The notes under the pieces: model-generated | What the model was told of the DNA's origin: nothing | Seen by the model: the letters and a program-made list of their open reading frames with translations, nothing else | Database searches by the model: none | Made by a program: the position numbers and the translations under genes | Origin: an uncultured Planctomycetaceae bacterium | Lineage (GTDB): Bacteria > Planctomycetota > Planctomycetia > Pirellulales > Pirellulaceae | Assembly (NCBI GenBank): GCA_903863885.1 | Contig: CAIPEB010000007.1 | Coordinates: 1 to 63,108, forward strand | Direction: 5' to 3' | DNA: 63,108 nt | Shown: positions 40,501-48,939 of the stretch, piece after piece | How the letters are laid out: every line of letters starts with the position of its first letter | How positions within the stretch are numbered: the stretch's first letter is position 1

Positions 40501-43500
40501 GCGGGCCTACGTCGGCCGGATGGACGGTCCCATCGACATCATCGACCTGGAGCCAACGTCGCCAACGTACCACACGGTCGTGAAGTCGATTACGGACTGG
40601 GGGTGGACGTTTGGCGTCCCCTCCGGTGGCCGCCCTGACGTGATCGCGTTTACGCCGGACGGATCGAAGGTCTACGTGAGCAACGAGTCGGCCCCGAATC
40701 CCGTGACCTCGATCAACGCTGCCACGGAGACCGTGCTCGCGCGGATCAACCTGGCGTCGCTGGGATACCCCCAGGCGGCGAGCACCGGTTTAGCGGTCAG
40801 TCCTGACGGCACGCGGGTCTACGTGCAGTTCCAGTTTGACAGCGGCGGCATTGCGGTGATCAACACGGCGACCGATGCCCCGCTTTCCAAGATTAACCTC
40901 TCGGCCAATGGCAGCCGAATCGCCGTGACGCCGGATGGGCGGCGAGCCTACACCGTGGCATGGAACCAGAACGTGCTGGTGGTGGACGTGACGACCAACC
41001 AGCAGGTCAAGACGATTCCCATCGCTGGCTACGGTCACTGGGTGGGCATCTCGCCCGATGGAGAACGGCTGATGGTCGGTGCCACTTCGCCCAACTCGCA
41101 GGTCATCGATACCAATCCGTCGTCACCTACGTACGAGACAGTGATTGCGAACTTGCCGGGCAATACGGGCTACACGGGAATAACCTTCTCGCCCTACGGC
41201 CACGAGACCTATGCCACCGGCAACGGGCTGAAGATCGTCGGCAACTTCCAGCCCGAGCTGCACTTCCAGCCAGCGGCCAATTTCCACGGCTCGGCCGGCT
41301 TCCGCTATGCGATAGCCGATGGCCAAGGCGGCACCGAAGATGCCATGGTGACGGTGAGCGTCGCGCCGGTGAACGACCCGCCGACACTGACGATGATCAG
41401 CACGTTGGCGGGGGCGACGGAGGATACGGACTTCACGATCAGCTATGCGATGTTGTCAGCGGCGGCGGATGAGGCTGACGTGGATGGAGACTCGCTCAGC
41501 TTCCGGGTCGAGTCGGTGACCAGCGGCACGCTGACGAAGGGTGGCGTGGCGGTGACTCCGGGGGTGACGCTGCTGGGGCCGGGAGAGTCACTGGTGTGGC
41601 GGTCCGCGTTGAATGCGTATGGTGTACTGGGAGCCTTCAGGACGAAAGCCTGGGATGGAGTTCTGGCCTCGGCCACGGCCGTGCAAGTCGCCGTGAACGT
41701 AGCCGCCGTGAACGACGCGCCATCGGATATCTCGCTTACCGGTACGAGCGTGGCCGAGAACCTGCCCGCAGGAACGGTCGTAGGCACCTTCGCCACGACT
41801 GACCCAGACTCCGGCAATACCTTTTCGTACAGTCTGATCACCGGCGATGGCAGCACCGACAACGGCTCCTTCACGATCGACGGCACCCAACTCAAGACGG
41901 CAGCGGTGCTCGACTACGAGACGAAGAACAGCTATTGGATCCGGGTGCGGACGACGGACCAGGGCGGGCTGTGGTACGAAGAGCCGCTGGTAGTAACGGT
42001 CACCGATGTCAACGAGACGCCTGTGCTCGCGAGGCTCGACGGGGACGACGAGCTGGCGGTCGACGAGTCGCTGGTGGCGCTGCCGGATACGACGGGCGAC
42101 GATTTCGATCTGGTGGCGGCGGATGTGGACATGGGGCAGACCCTGCAGTTCACGCTGGAAGTGGTTGACCCGGGGGATCCGGGGGCGGCGGGGGCGACGC
42201 CGTATGATCCGAGCAACCCGGACCACGCCGCAGTGCTGCAAGTTACGATCCCGATCCAGACGCCGCAGCCCGGGGGCTCGCCGGGCCAAGCCTCGACAGC
42301 CACCGGCAAGTTGCGGGTCCAGGCCGGGCCGAACGCAGCCGGCAACGAGCCAAGCAAGACGTGGTGCTTCCGCGTGCGGGCCAGCGATGATGGGACGCCG
42401 CACGCTTCGGATACGCGCCTCGTGCGACTGGTCGTGACCCGCAGGAATGCCACGCCGGCGCTGCAGGCGGTCGACGGCGACAACCTGATGGCGACCGACG
42501 AGTCGCTGGTGCCGCTGCAGGCAACGGCTGGCGCGTATTTCCCGTTGGCGGCGGACGACGTGGACATCCTGCAGACGTTGCAGTTCACGATGTTCGTGCC
42601 CGACCCGGACCATCCGGCCGCGGCGGGCGCCACGCGGTACGATCCGAGCAATCCGGAACATGCCGGATTGCTGGAGATTGCGATCGCCGCACAGACTCCG
42701 GCGCCCGGTAGTCCGCCCGCCGCCGCATCGACGGCCACGGGCACGTTGCGGGTTCAGGCCGGGCCGAACGCGGCGGGCGATCAGCCGAGCAAGGCGTGGT
42801 GCTTCGGCGTGCAGGTCACCGACGACGGCGGCGAGTCACACCAGCGGACGGTGCGGCTGACAGTGAACCGCACAAACGTCGCGCCGGTGGCCGATGCCGG
42901 CGGACCGTATGTCAGCGACCGCTACGCCGACCTGGTGCTGGACGGTTCCGCCACGAGCGATCTGGATCTCCCCTCCGGCGATGCGATCGTGCGGTACGAA
43001 TGGGACTTCGACAGCGACGGCTCGTACGAGTACAGCGACACCTCTGCGACCGTCACCGTGCCGTGGGCAGACTTGGCAACGCGGCCGTCGAGCACGCCGA
43101 TCCCGATCCGGCTGCGGGTGACGGACTCGTTCGGCGACACCGACGAGGACGCGACGACGCTGACGATCTACGACAACCGGCCGTTCGCCAACTTTACGGC
43201 TGCCCCCAACCCGTGTGCCTGCGAGCAGTCAGTCAGCTTCGATGCCGGCGGTTCGTACCACGGGCGGCCGGGTCGGATGATCATGAAGTACGAATGGGAT
43301 TTCGACTACGCGGGCGGCAGCTTCGATGCGGATGCCGAGGGGATGACGCCGACGTACATCTACCCCCGGTTCGGCAGCTACACGGTGGCCCTGCGGGTGA
43401 CGGACGACAACGCGCCGGCGAAGACCGACGTGACGACGCACGGGATCGCGGTGAACCAGGGCAATCTGCCACCCCTGGCCGATCCGGGTGGCGTGTACGA

Positions 43501-45340
43501 CGTCCATGAGGGCAGCGGGTTGACGCTGGACGGGAGTAGCTCGAGCGATTCCAACGTGGGCTGTGGCGACAGTATCACCTATGCCTGGGACCTGGACGGC
43601 GACGGGTTCGACGACGGCGACGGGCCGCTGCTGGGATTGACGCCGCAAGCGATGCGGAGCCTGGGTTTGGGCGATGGGCCGGTCCAGCACAGCGTGCGGC
43701 TGCGGGTGACGGACACGTTCGGCGCCACGAATACGCAGTCCGCGCTGATTCGGGTGGCCAACGTGGCTCCGACGCTCAGCGATCTGGCGGCCACGTCGCC
43801 GGTCGCGGAAGGCGGCACGATGCACCTGACGGGCGTGCGACGGGACGTGAGTATTGACGACTCGCTCTGGACCATCGTGGACTGGGGCGACGACTCGCCG
43901 CCGGAGAGGTTCACGTCGCCGGGCGGTGAAACCAGCTTTGACGTCACGCACGTGTACACCGACGACGATCCGTACACGGTGACGGTCACCGTCGAGGATG
44001 ACGACGGCGGGATGACCAACGACACGCTGATGGTGACGGCCGGGAACGTCGCGCCGGTCGTGGACGCGGGTGGGGACCAGACGACGGTGGAAGGGACGAC
44101 GGTCAGCTTCAGCGGGAGCTTCACGGACGCGGGCAGCGCGGACACGCACACGATCGCCTGGACGTTTGGCGACGGGGGCACGGGGAGCGGGACCCTGGCG
44201 CCCACGCACGTCTATGCCGATAACGGCGTGTACACGGTGACGTTGACCGTGACAGACGACGACGGCGGGGCGACCAGCGATACGCTGGTAGTGACGGTGA
44301 ACGACTTCGTCGTGCCGGTTCCTTACGCCCAAGAATTTTCTGGCGGCAAGCCGAATCAGGGCTGGGACTATTACAGCACCGGTGAGGGCCGCATCGAGGT
44401 GGTCAACGGGAAGCTGCGGATGGACGACTTTGTTAAGGGTGGTTTGTATTCACTCAACGAGGCCATCCTGCACGTGAACCTTGTGGGCCACGGTAATGTG
44501 CAGCTGAAGCTGGACCACCAGACGTTCGGTGACGAGACGCACAGGTATTCGCCGGTCCAATTCGCCAACCACGTGAACGCCGACCTGATTGCCGTGAGCC
44601 TGAACGGCATCAACTGGGTCAAAGTCACGGACCTGACGACTAGTTTCACTCGCAAGTCGTTTGAGTTGGATGCGCTGCTGCAGCAGGCGGAGCTGGCAGC
44701 TGGGACGACCGACCGGTCGGACGTGCGAATCAAGTTCCAGCAGTACGACAACGATCCGTGGGGGACGTCGTCGACCTCGTCCGATGGCCGCGCGTTCGAC
44801 AACATCCAGGTGACCGCGATCGAGTCCCTGCCGCTGAAGGTTGTCACGGGCAAAGCACCGTCGGCGACGAGCGGTCAAGTGCTCACCCGAGCAAACCTGG
44901 GCCCGCTTGTCGAGGCCGCCATCGGCCAATGGGCCGACACCGGCTTGCCAGGCGACCAGATCCGGAGGCTGCAGCAAGTCCAGTTCGTCATCACTGACCT
45001 GCCGGGCTCCGACCTGGGAAGGGCGAGTCTCGGCACGATCTATCTTGATGCGGATGCTGCAGGCTACGGCTGGTTCGTCGATGCCACGCCGCACCGGAGC
45101 GAGGAGTTCCGAGCGATCGGCCCCGGCGATCAACTCAATGCCGTCGACTCGCGGGCCGTGGATCGGATCGACCTATTCACGGTTGTGTCTCACGAGTTGG
45201 GCCACATTGCCGGGCTGGATGATCTCGCCGTTTCTGTCGACGGCTTGATGAGCAGCCGCCTTGCTCCGGGCATTCGCCGCGCTATCACCGCCGCCGATGT
45301 GGACGCAGTACTCGCCAGCGGCAAGGTGTGCGTCTCGTGA
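34550..45340 (+). CDS. Giant secreted multi-domain protein with beta-helix, PKD, cadherin-like, YVTN propeller and C-terminal zincin
   Basis: 3596 residues; GGAGG precedes the ATG. A basic N-terminus leads to LEPLEDRRLLT (35-45), the planctomycete export signature. Four beta-helix (choice-of-anchor Q type) modules follow, about 46-424, 522-878, 880-1314 and 1316-1662, each opening with YV...GTSW.NAFTDLQ and closing with D.GAYE; a PKD-like domain (425-517) separates the first two. Then PKD (1662-1748), two cadherin-like domains, the second split by a YVTN propeller (about 1911-2232), two more cadherin-like domains, a pair of 140-residue repeats (2488-2774), five PKD-type domains to 3253, a beta-sandwich (3258-3425) and a zincin-like end with HELGHIAGLDD (3548-3558) and Met3567. 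Likely a surface or matrix protein; the protease part may process or act on glycoproteins. No frame break over 10.8 kb. Confidence 0.92.
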   Translation: MTHDQRSRRLGFLGRKAGICRWRQRRGIGPRRLRLEPLEDRRLLTTWYVNDDAPGPTRDGSTWTNAFTDLQAALSAANASDEIWVAEGTYKPTPDSNRAISFNLKDNLSLYGGFAGTETDRSQRNWLTHVTTLSGDIGTPGDTNDNSYHVLYAPNIGSAVLDGFTVTGGRANGQESWQYVGGGLFNYQSSPTLRNVVFYGNSAQDGGGMYSYLPSSPSLANAIFINNSATRYGGGMANDYASPVLTNVVFRANSASHGGGMSNYRNSPTLTNVTFSGNSGSQHGGAMHDYGLSYPQVRNSILWGNTSPVGSQICDDLQYGGVTTVTYSIVQGGWPGGNLNQDPLFIDAAGGDLRPRAGSPAIDAGNNAAVPADITDLDYDGDTTESVPLDLDMVSRCFDIINVADTGSGAAPLVDMGAYERHNGPPVAEANGPYTVPELGIVSLSAAGSADPDGTLTFYEWDFDYNGITFDVDAAGMSPTFSAARLAGLQWRTVALRVTDSYGVVSPIDTTTVEITDAYATGYRFYVDSDVGGANDGTSWANAFTDLQSALTVADPGDEIWVAAGTYTPTADTNRGASFPLPSNVGVYGGFAGTETSRGQRNPAANVTTLSGDIGAAGDASDNSYHVVWALAASGATLDGFTITGGNADGAGGNLGGGMYNRAGSPTLANLVFVSNSAAYAGGGMYNYDGSSPTLTNVTFQGNSSGFGGGMVNENNSSPTLYNAVFDRNTAALDGGGIYNHDYSSPLLVNATLYGNNSGRFGGGMDSHGFCYPTVRNSILWANSASSAGAQIFNEQASSVNVDYSLVQDGWTGTGNLSGDPQFVDAAGGDFLLRMASPAVDAGTNSGAPTFDRSGRARPWDGNGDGTAVADMGAYERAVYFVNGQATGQNNGMSWANAFTGLQNAMAAAVSGDEVWIAAGSYRPTADTDRTISFNLKTLVNVYGGFAGTETSRDQRNGAAHPTTLSGEIGAAGNADNSYHVVRASGVTDAMLTDVTVTGGNAEYPDYCGGGMYAANSTLTLSRIVFDSNTSTGGYGGGLYNQSGSSRTLTLTDVTFRSNSATYYGGGMYNYYNSRANLTNVTFQQNSTTQYGGGMYNDQGSVLVLNNVIFRSNTAQSGGGLYNNYCTPSVSSATFIANSATYQGGAMYLRSSSPTVVNAVFSRNSADIGGGIYACNNSSPQLTNVSLSGNSARVGGGIYSYSNSYPYANNAIFWGNTATLWGPQIADEAYYRTTVRYSIVQGGWSGSNYMVQDVDPKFAAPLADDLHVASGSPAIDGGTTVSLTADRDGRARPQDGNADGSAAFDMGAYEYPANAILYVKYNATGLNNGTSWTNAFTDLQSALAAVNANDEIWVAAGTYTPTSGTDRAATFRLKSDISVFGGFAGTETRRADRNWAPHLTILSGDIGVVGLNTDNSNNVVWAEGVSNARLDGFTITGGYGGYGAGIYTWNHSSPVLANLVIRDNVGIHGGGLYNNYYGEPTLTNVVMTGNSATQSGGAIYNYSSWPYLFDVTISGNSAATAGGGVYNSYSPNWTMFNTIAWGNTAAGVPSQIAGDAILAEHSIIQGASGYSGSGNLDADPLFVNPAAGDLRVRGDSPAIDAGNNSAVRPDAADLDGDGDTGEPVPCDLTKAARFVDVPFVSDTGVGDPPLVDIGAYEYSPLPPVANAGGPYAGNESATIAFTASASTDPNGDLLLYRWDFDGDGQWDTAWSSDPSATHSWGEPQFAVVTVQVSDGHASSTASAAVEIGNLPPVAQDDTYEADEDHELIVPAPGVLANDQDPGGGAVHVVQVDTNGILGTVTWQADGSFTYDPRGQMDWLAQGGLAEGTVVYQIQDTQGAEATATVRVQIRGINDPPEAQNDALAAIEDREIVVGPGALLANDSDVDSDPLAVTGVSDPQHGTVWLTSPATGLTVTGLWDVTSGNFSESAVTPDGKTLYVTGGNGSNLVTVIDVATRQVLRTITLPGSLSARAIAITPAGSPYPKRAYVGRMDGPIDIIDLEPTSPTYHTVVKSITDWGWTFGVPSGGRPDVIAFTPDGSKVYVSNESAPNPVTSINAATETVLARINLASLGYPQAASTGLAVSPDGTRVYVQFQFDSGGIAVINTATDAPLSKINLSANGSRIAVTPDGRRAYTVAWNQNVLVVDVTTNQQVKTIPIAGYGHWVGISPDGERLMVGATSPNSQVIDTNPSSPTYETVIANLPGNTGYTGITFSPYGHETYATGNGLKIVGNFQPELHFQPAANFHGSAGFRYAIADGQGGTEDAMVTVSVAPVNDPPTLTMISTLAGATEDTDFTISYAMLSAAADEADVDGDSLSFRVESVTSGTLTKGGVAVTPGVTLLGPGESLVWRSALNAYGVLGAFRTKAWDGVLASATAVQVAVNVAAVNDAPSDISLTGTSVAENLPAGTVVGTFATTDPDSGNTFSYSLITGDGSTDNGSFTIDGTQLKTAAVLDYETKNSYWIRVRTTDQGGLWYEEPLVVTVTDVNETPVLARLDGDDELAVDESLVALPDTTGDDFDLVAADVDMGQTLQFTLEVVDPGDPGAAGATPYDPSNPDHAAVLQVTIPIQTPQPGGSPGQASTATGKLRVQAGPNAAGNEPSKTWCFRVRASDDGTPHASDTRLVRLVVTRRNATPALQAVDGDNLMATDESLVPLQATAGAYFPLAADDVDILQTLQFTMFVPDPDHPAAAGATRYDPSNPEHAGLLEIAIAAQTPAPGSPPAAASTATGTLRVQAGPNAAGDQPSKAWCFGVQVTDDGGESHQRTVRLTVNRTNVAPVADAGGPYVSDRYADLVLDGSATSDLDLPSGDAIVRYEWDFDSDGSYEYSDTSATVTVPWADLATRPSSTPIPIRLRVTDSFGDTDEDATTLTIYDNRPFANFTAAPNPCACEQSVSFDAGGSYHGRPGRMIMKYEWDFDYAGGSFDADAEGMTPTYIYPRFGSYTVALRVTDDNAPAKTDVTTHGIAVNQGNLPPLADPGGVYDVHEGSGLTLDGSSSSDSNVGCGDSITYAWDLDGDGFDDGDGPLLGLTPQAMRSLGLGDGPVQHSVRLRVTDTFGATNTQSALIRVANVAPTLSDLAATSPVAEGGTMHLTGVRRDVSIDDSLWTIVDWGDDSPPERFTSPGGETSFDVTHVYTDDDPYTVTVTVEDDDGGMTNDTLMVTAGNVAPVVDAGGDQTTVEGTTVSFSGSFTDAGSADTHTIAWTFGDGGTGSGTLAPTHVYADNGVYTVTLTVTDDDGGATSDTLVVTVNDFVVPVPYAQEFSGGKPNQGWDYYSTGEGRIEVVNGKLRMDDFVKGGLYSLNEAILHVNLVGHGNVQLKLDHQTFGDETHRYSPVQFANHVNADLIAVSLNGINWVKVTDLTTSFTRKSFELDALLQQAELAAGTTDRSDVRIKFQQYDNDPWGTSSTSSDGRAFDNIQVTAIESLPLKVVTGKAPSATSGQVLTRANLGPLVEAAIGQWADTGLPGDQIRRLQQVQFVITDLPGSDLGRASLGTIYLDADAAGYGWFVDATPHRSEEFRAIGPGDQLNAVDSRAVDRIDLFTVVSHELGHIAGLDDLAVSVDGLMSSRLAPGIRRAITAADVDAVLASGKVCVS

Positions 45341-45556
45341 TTACCTGCCACCATTCCCGCCCGGGTCGCCCACGTTCGCCCGTGCCGCGTTCACGGACGT
45401 TGTGGCCTGTGGCCCCGGCGTCGCGACGTGGGCGACGTAACCGGTTGGCCGCAGGTACGTCGGCGACTTCAGCGAGGCGAGCCAAGTCGGCAAAAAACCA
45501 CGCCGCGTGTTTTCTTGCCAAAGATGTGGTTTCGTATCGCGGCCCCAGGCAGCCGG

Positions 45557-46068
45557 TCAGCATTCCCGACGCCTTCGCTCGTCGCACACGCACGAAGTTG
45601 TCGGCAGCAACCTCATCGACGTAGTACAGGGCTTGGTTTCCTCGAAGACGCCTCGCGTGACCAGGCGGCGGAAGATCCACGAATTCCGGCAGCCGAGATC
45701 TTCGGGCGACCGTGCGAACTTGGGTGCCGTCGCTCCCGCCTCCCAAAATCGGCGGATCAGTTTGTTCTGCCTGGCGACGATAACGGCGGCTGCGGACATG
45801 GCTGGTTTCCGGTGGCGAGAAGCTCATGGAGTTTTCGGCGGGGAAGCGGCCATCCTGTGCGCGAGGAACGCCGGTCGGCCAGCCTCGCCCGAACCTCCCG
45901 CCACGTTCCCCGCCGTGTCGACCACGTTGGCCACACGTCGCGTTCCTATAGGAGTTCCGGGAACCAAGTCCAGGCGGCCAGCCGCTACGCAAACCGCCGC
46001 AACTTGGGCGATGAAACGGGCGAGCATTTTGGTGCCGCCCTTAGTGCCGAGCTGTTTCCGTAGAGTGC
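45557..46068 (-). repeat. Composite repeat, parts A and B, with broken small gene
   Basis: Matches 61978-62548 throughout. The small gene starts at 45799 (MSAAAVIVARQNKLIRRF) but a one-base change near 45635 shifts the frame after GVFEETKP; the next frame resumes YYVDEVAADNFVRVRRAK. The membrane tail is altered. Part B follows to 46068. The stretch 45341-45556 has nothing else. Confidence 0.75.
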
Positions 46069-46118
46069 CTTCCCTGGTGCCGTACGGCTCCCATCGATCC
46101 GCATCAGTTTGCACCAAG

Positions 46119-46242
46119 TTGCACAGGAATGGGCACCAGAACTTTTGGGTGGGTAGAGAGTTGCAGCGAGGAAGTGGTTGGCGGGCAAGGGGATAGGAAG
46201 TGCCCCCTGTTGGAGTCGAACCAACGACCTACTGATCAAGAG
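46119..46242 (-). repeat. Attachment-like site, left: tRNA-Lys(CUU) 3' half plus flank
   Basis: Positions 46201-46242, read leftward, are the 3' part of a tRNA: anticodon loop CTCTTGA, variable loop, T-arm GTTGG/CCAAC with TTCGACT, acceptor strand ending GGGGGCA. The 5' half is absent. The 124 bases match 62921-63044 with few differences. Such 3' tRNA ends are left where tyrosine-recombinase elements integrate. Confidence 0.75.
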
Positions 46243-46444
46243 CCAACGGGTCGTGTGACGCACGTATTTACTGATATTGCAGATATGGCAAATCCAAAAC
46301 GCCTGGTGCCCGTATTGGTGCCAAGAGATTTCGCGGGGGTGTCGACACCGCTCGCGACATCGTTCGCGACCAGAAATCCGATCCGCGACAACCGTGGTAC
46401 AATACGGACGATGACACACAGCCAATACCCCGTGGAGCGTTCCC

Positions 46445-46699
46445 ATGTCCATTGACTTGCCAGCGGACGTGCAACTGATTGTTGACTGGGCGATCTCGAG
46501 CGGTCGTTGTGCCGACGAGGCCGATGTGGTGCGGCAAGCACTGCATTTGTTCGAGCAATTCGAGCGACGACGAGCCGACCTCAAAAGCCAGATTGAGAAC
46601 GGGATTCACTCGGGCCCGTCGCTTCCTGCGGAGATGGTCTTCGGCGAACTGGAGCGTTTTGCTCACGACTTGGCTGCGGGATCGGCCGGCAAACCATGA
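46445..46699 (+). CDS. parD: ParD-type antitoxin
   Basis: 84 residues. MSIDLPADVQLIVDWAISSG and EADVVRQALHLFEQFE form the ribbon-helix-helix of ParD/CopG antitoxins; the acidic, flexible C-terminus would wrap the toxin. Its stop overlaps the toxin start by 4 bases. It neutralises the toxin and autoregulates the operon. First gene inside the island after the left attachment-like site. Confidence 0.85.
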   Translation: MSIDLPADVQLIVDWAISSGRCADEADVVRQALHLFEQFERRRADLKSQIENGIHSGPSLPAEMVFGELERFAHDLAAGSAGKP

Positions 46700-46989
46700 A
46701 GGAACCGGCATTCTCTCCTGCCTCAGTCGACGACCTGCGCGATATTCTGGTTCGCATTTCCAAGGACAAGCCAGAGGCCGCGACGCGGTTCGTCGCGACG
46801 CTGAAATCAAAATGCTTCCTGCTGGCGACAACACCGGAGATTGGCTCGGCCCGCGATGACCTTTCGCCTGGACTTCGTGCGTTCAGCGTGGGCAATTACG
46901 TCATCTACTATCACCCTACCGACTTTGGCATTCGCGACGAACGCGTGCTGCACGGCGCGAGAGACATGGGTGCGATGTTCTGGCGATGA
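46696..46989 (+). CDS. parE: ParE/RelE-family toxin
   Basis: 97 residues. FSPASVDDLRDILVRISKDKPEAA and the strand GLRAFSVGNYVIYYHP..GIRDERVLHGARDM match ParE toxins, which poison gyrase, or RelE relatives, which cut mRNA. Translation is coupled to the antitoxin through ATGA. Length is normal and no change disrupts it. Confidence 0.88.
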   Translation: MKEPAFSPASVDDLRDILVRISKDKPEAATRFVATLKSKCFLLATTPEIGSARDDLSPGLRAFSVGNYVIYYHPTDFGIRDERVLHGARDMGAMFWR

Positions 46990-47642
46990 ATCGCCCAACG
47001 CCTTTCACCAGCACTCAGACCGGCGTGCACTCCCCTTTCGATAAGGGGAATCGTCGGCGCGCTCGATGAATTCGGCCGTTCGGCAATCAAGGCCGTGCCA
47101 TGCTCACGTCCAGTCAAGCCACGCGAGTCCAATGCAACACGGGGACCGCCTGTTGATGGCGTTGCCTTGGAAGTAATGGCCGAACTATCCGACCAAGAGT
47201 CCGGCTCGTCGCCGTTGAACAGTCGGTCGCACAGCAGTGTGAGCCTCGCCGCATCGTCCTCGTGTGGATCGTCGAGGGTAGCAAGCGAAGGAGGAATGTC
47301 GTCAAAAGACTCCTCCCCAAAGAAGTGGTCTCGCGCAAGGTTCTTTCTCCGGCGTCGCTCGCATACGACATATGCACTCGCCCCCAATGCGACCACTCCG
47401 GCATAAGCCGCATACCATAGTTCGCCACCGCTGGCTGTCGTTACGACCGGTGTGCCGGCAACGAAGCACAGGGAACTGAGCAGCAATCCCAAATTGTCGA
47501 CTACGACCCCAGTTACCGCCGTTCCCACGACCCAGTATTCTTCGTGGCGCAGTTGCCGGCGCTGGACTGCGGTCAGCGCTCGGCCCATCATATCCGTTCC
47601 GCCCCACAATTGGACCAACTCTCGCTCGCATGCCGTGATCAA
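46911..47642 (-). CDS. Possible membrane protein, convergent with the toxin gene
   Basis: 243 residues from a TTG at 47642, or shorter from ATG codons near 47590. Two hydrophobic segments (about 39-66 and 74-94) and a long polar tail; the last 26 codons overlap the toxin gene in antisense, so the true end may have been lost. No family recognised. Confidence 0.4.
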   Translation of the reverse strand: MITACERELVQLWGGTDMMGRALTAVQRRQLRHEEYWVVGTAVTGVVVDNLGLLLSSLCFVAGTPVVTTASGGELWYAAYAGVVALGASAYVVCERRRRKNLARDHFFGEESFDDIPPSLATLDDPHEDDAARLTLLCDRLFNGDEPDSWSDSSAITSKATPSTGGPRVALDSRGLTGREHGTALIAERPNSSSAPTIPLIERGVHAGLSAGERRWAIHRQNIAPMSLAPCSTRSSRMPKSVG

Positions 47643-47814
47643 TCAAGCTGGCAATGCATTTGCAGCACGGATCAGAACCGCAGCTTTACCTGTCTTCAGC
47701 GTCTTCACTTCGATCGGCGAGAAAGGTGAGTTCGTTCTGCCAAGAGTTGCCCTAAACGTGACCATATCGCCCATTGCGAGGTCCTTCCATCGTCGTGTGG
47801 AGTCCTCAGCAACT

Positions 47815-47962
47815 GACAGTGCTGGGACGCAAGCGGCTGGAGGAAGTCGGCACGCTCTTCACCCCGGACACGATTCTCCGCTGGCATCGGACGCTCGTCG
47901 CTCAGAAATGGGACCACAGCGACAAGCGCAAGCCCGTCGGCCGTGCACCGGTAACCGGGGGA
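47815..47962 (+). pseudogene. Transposase remnant
   Basis: LGRKRLEEVGTLFTPDTILR to DKRKPVGR is nearly identical to 52218-52340. It is cut at both ends. Between 47643 and 48009 there is nothing else I can name. Confidence 0.8.
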
Positions 47963-48009
47963 TAGTTGATGCGGGTCCGTTGCATCGCGTTCAACGAGGC
48001 AGGGAATCG

Positions 48010-48720
48010 TCACTCGCGAGTTCGTCGTGATACGCTCGTAATACTCCAGACCGGGATGCACAGTTCCCTCGCCCCCTGACGTGCATCGTCCGTCTCGCCT
48101 TTGTACGTCAAACCAACGAAATCAGCACCAATAGACGTCACCCGATGAAAACGCTGGTTTCTTTCCGAGTTGGCCAATTCGATGACCCGGCGTTTGAGTT
48201 CTTCGCGTTTGCCTGCGTCCTCGGTCGCATTGAGTTGTTCCGCAAGAGCCTTGCGCTCAGCCTTTTGTTGCGACTGTTGTTTCATCATCTCCTCGGCTTC
48301 TTTCGGCGAATACAAGGTCAGGATACGCGTCCGGGTGCGGCATAAATCCCGTTGGCGGGGCGGACCTGTTGACCGCGTGCGGCGCGGCCCGATGGTTCCG
48401 ATGCTCCTTCTCTGTTGCCCGCAGCGGCCGGACTGGCCACCGCCTGATTGCCATATTCTGGTCGGCGCGCGGCTGCTCGGAAGCCCAATTCGGGCCAAAC
48501 TCCTCTCCCAGAGGAGCCCTTTCGGGCCGATTCCCAAGCAATCTGGTAATTCCCGGGGGAGGGGATTCTGTATGCATTTCTCGCGACCGATGGTATCCTC
48601 AGACTCCTGGCATTGACGCCGGATGGCCAGGCGTCCGGCCCCGATCCGTCCCTGTTTCTGCGCCATCAGCATGGAGGGAATTATCAGCAGCACGCTGAAT
48701 GACCCGGCCAGCAACAGCAC
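48010..48720 (-). pseudogene. Frameshifted exported protein
   Basis: Three frames each carry part of one likely gene: a hydrophobic start (MVCVLLLAGSFSVLLIIPSM, 48710 leftwards), an Ala/Gly-rich middle in another frame (YQIAWESARKGSSGREFG to GIYAAPGRV, about 48550-48330), then SPKEAEEMMKQQSQQKAERK and a beta-rich end (VTSIGADFVGLTYKGE). The Lys/Gln-rich coiled-coil and end look real. Function unknown; the gene is broken or has two sequence errors. Confidence 0.45.
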
Positions 48721-48737
48721 GCAGACCATTGACGGGA

Positions 48738-48919
48738 TGACCGACAAGAAGTCACAGCGTGTGGTTTGGTCCGCGGCCGGCAAGACACGGCCGATCATGG
48801 AAACCGGCATCTGCAATCTGACGGAGCGCTCGGCGCCTGCGCTGGTCTACTTCGCAGACGGCCGAACCTGGCAATGGTTGATGGTGCGTCTGGAGGAGGC
48901 CAAGAGCAAATGGCAATGA
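48738..48919 (+). CDS. Small protein or gene remnant before the sulfatase
   Basis: 60 residues from ATG 48738 (MTDKKSQRVVWSAAGKTRP), no hydrophobic segment, ending 20 bases before the sulfatase start on the same strand. It overlaps the antisense frameshifted gene at its start. The sequence composition is protein-like, but no family is known to me and it may be the tail of something longer. Confidence 0.35.
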
Positions 48920-48939
48920 ATTGCCCAAAGGACACAACT

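Noticed and set aside
43229-44332. 367-codon leftward open frame inside the giant gene
   Set aside because: It lies fully antisense to PKD-type domains with clear protein motifs; high GC makes long antisense frames common here.
34550-45340. CRISPR-like repeat array suggested by regular motifs in the giant gene
   Set aside because: The periodicity is protein-level module repetition with an open frame; there are no identical short repeats with spacers.
46201-46242. Complete tRNA-Lys gene
   Set aside because: Only the 3' half is present; no matching acceptor 5' strand or D-arm lies on the other side, here or at 63003-63044.
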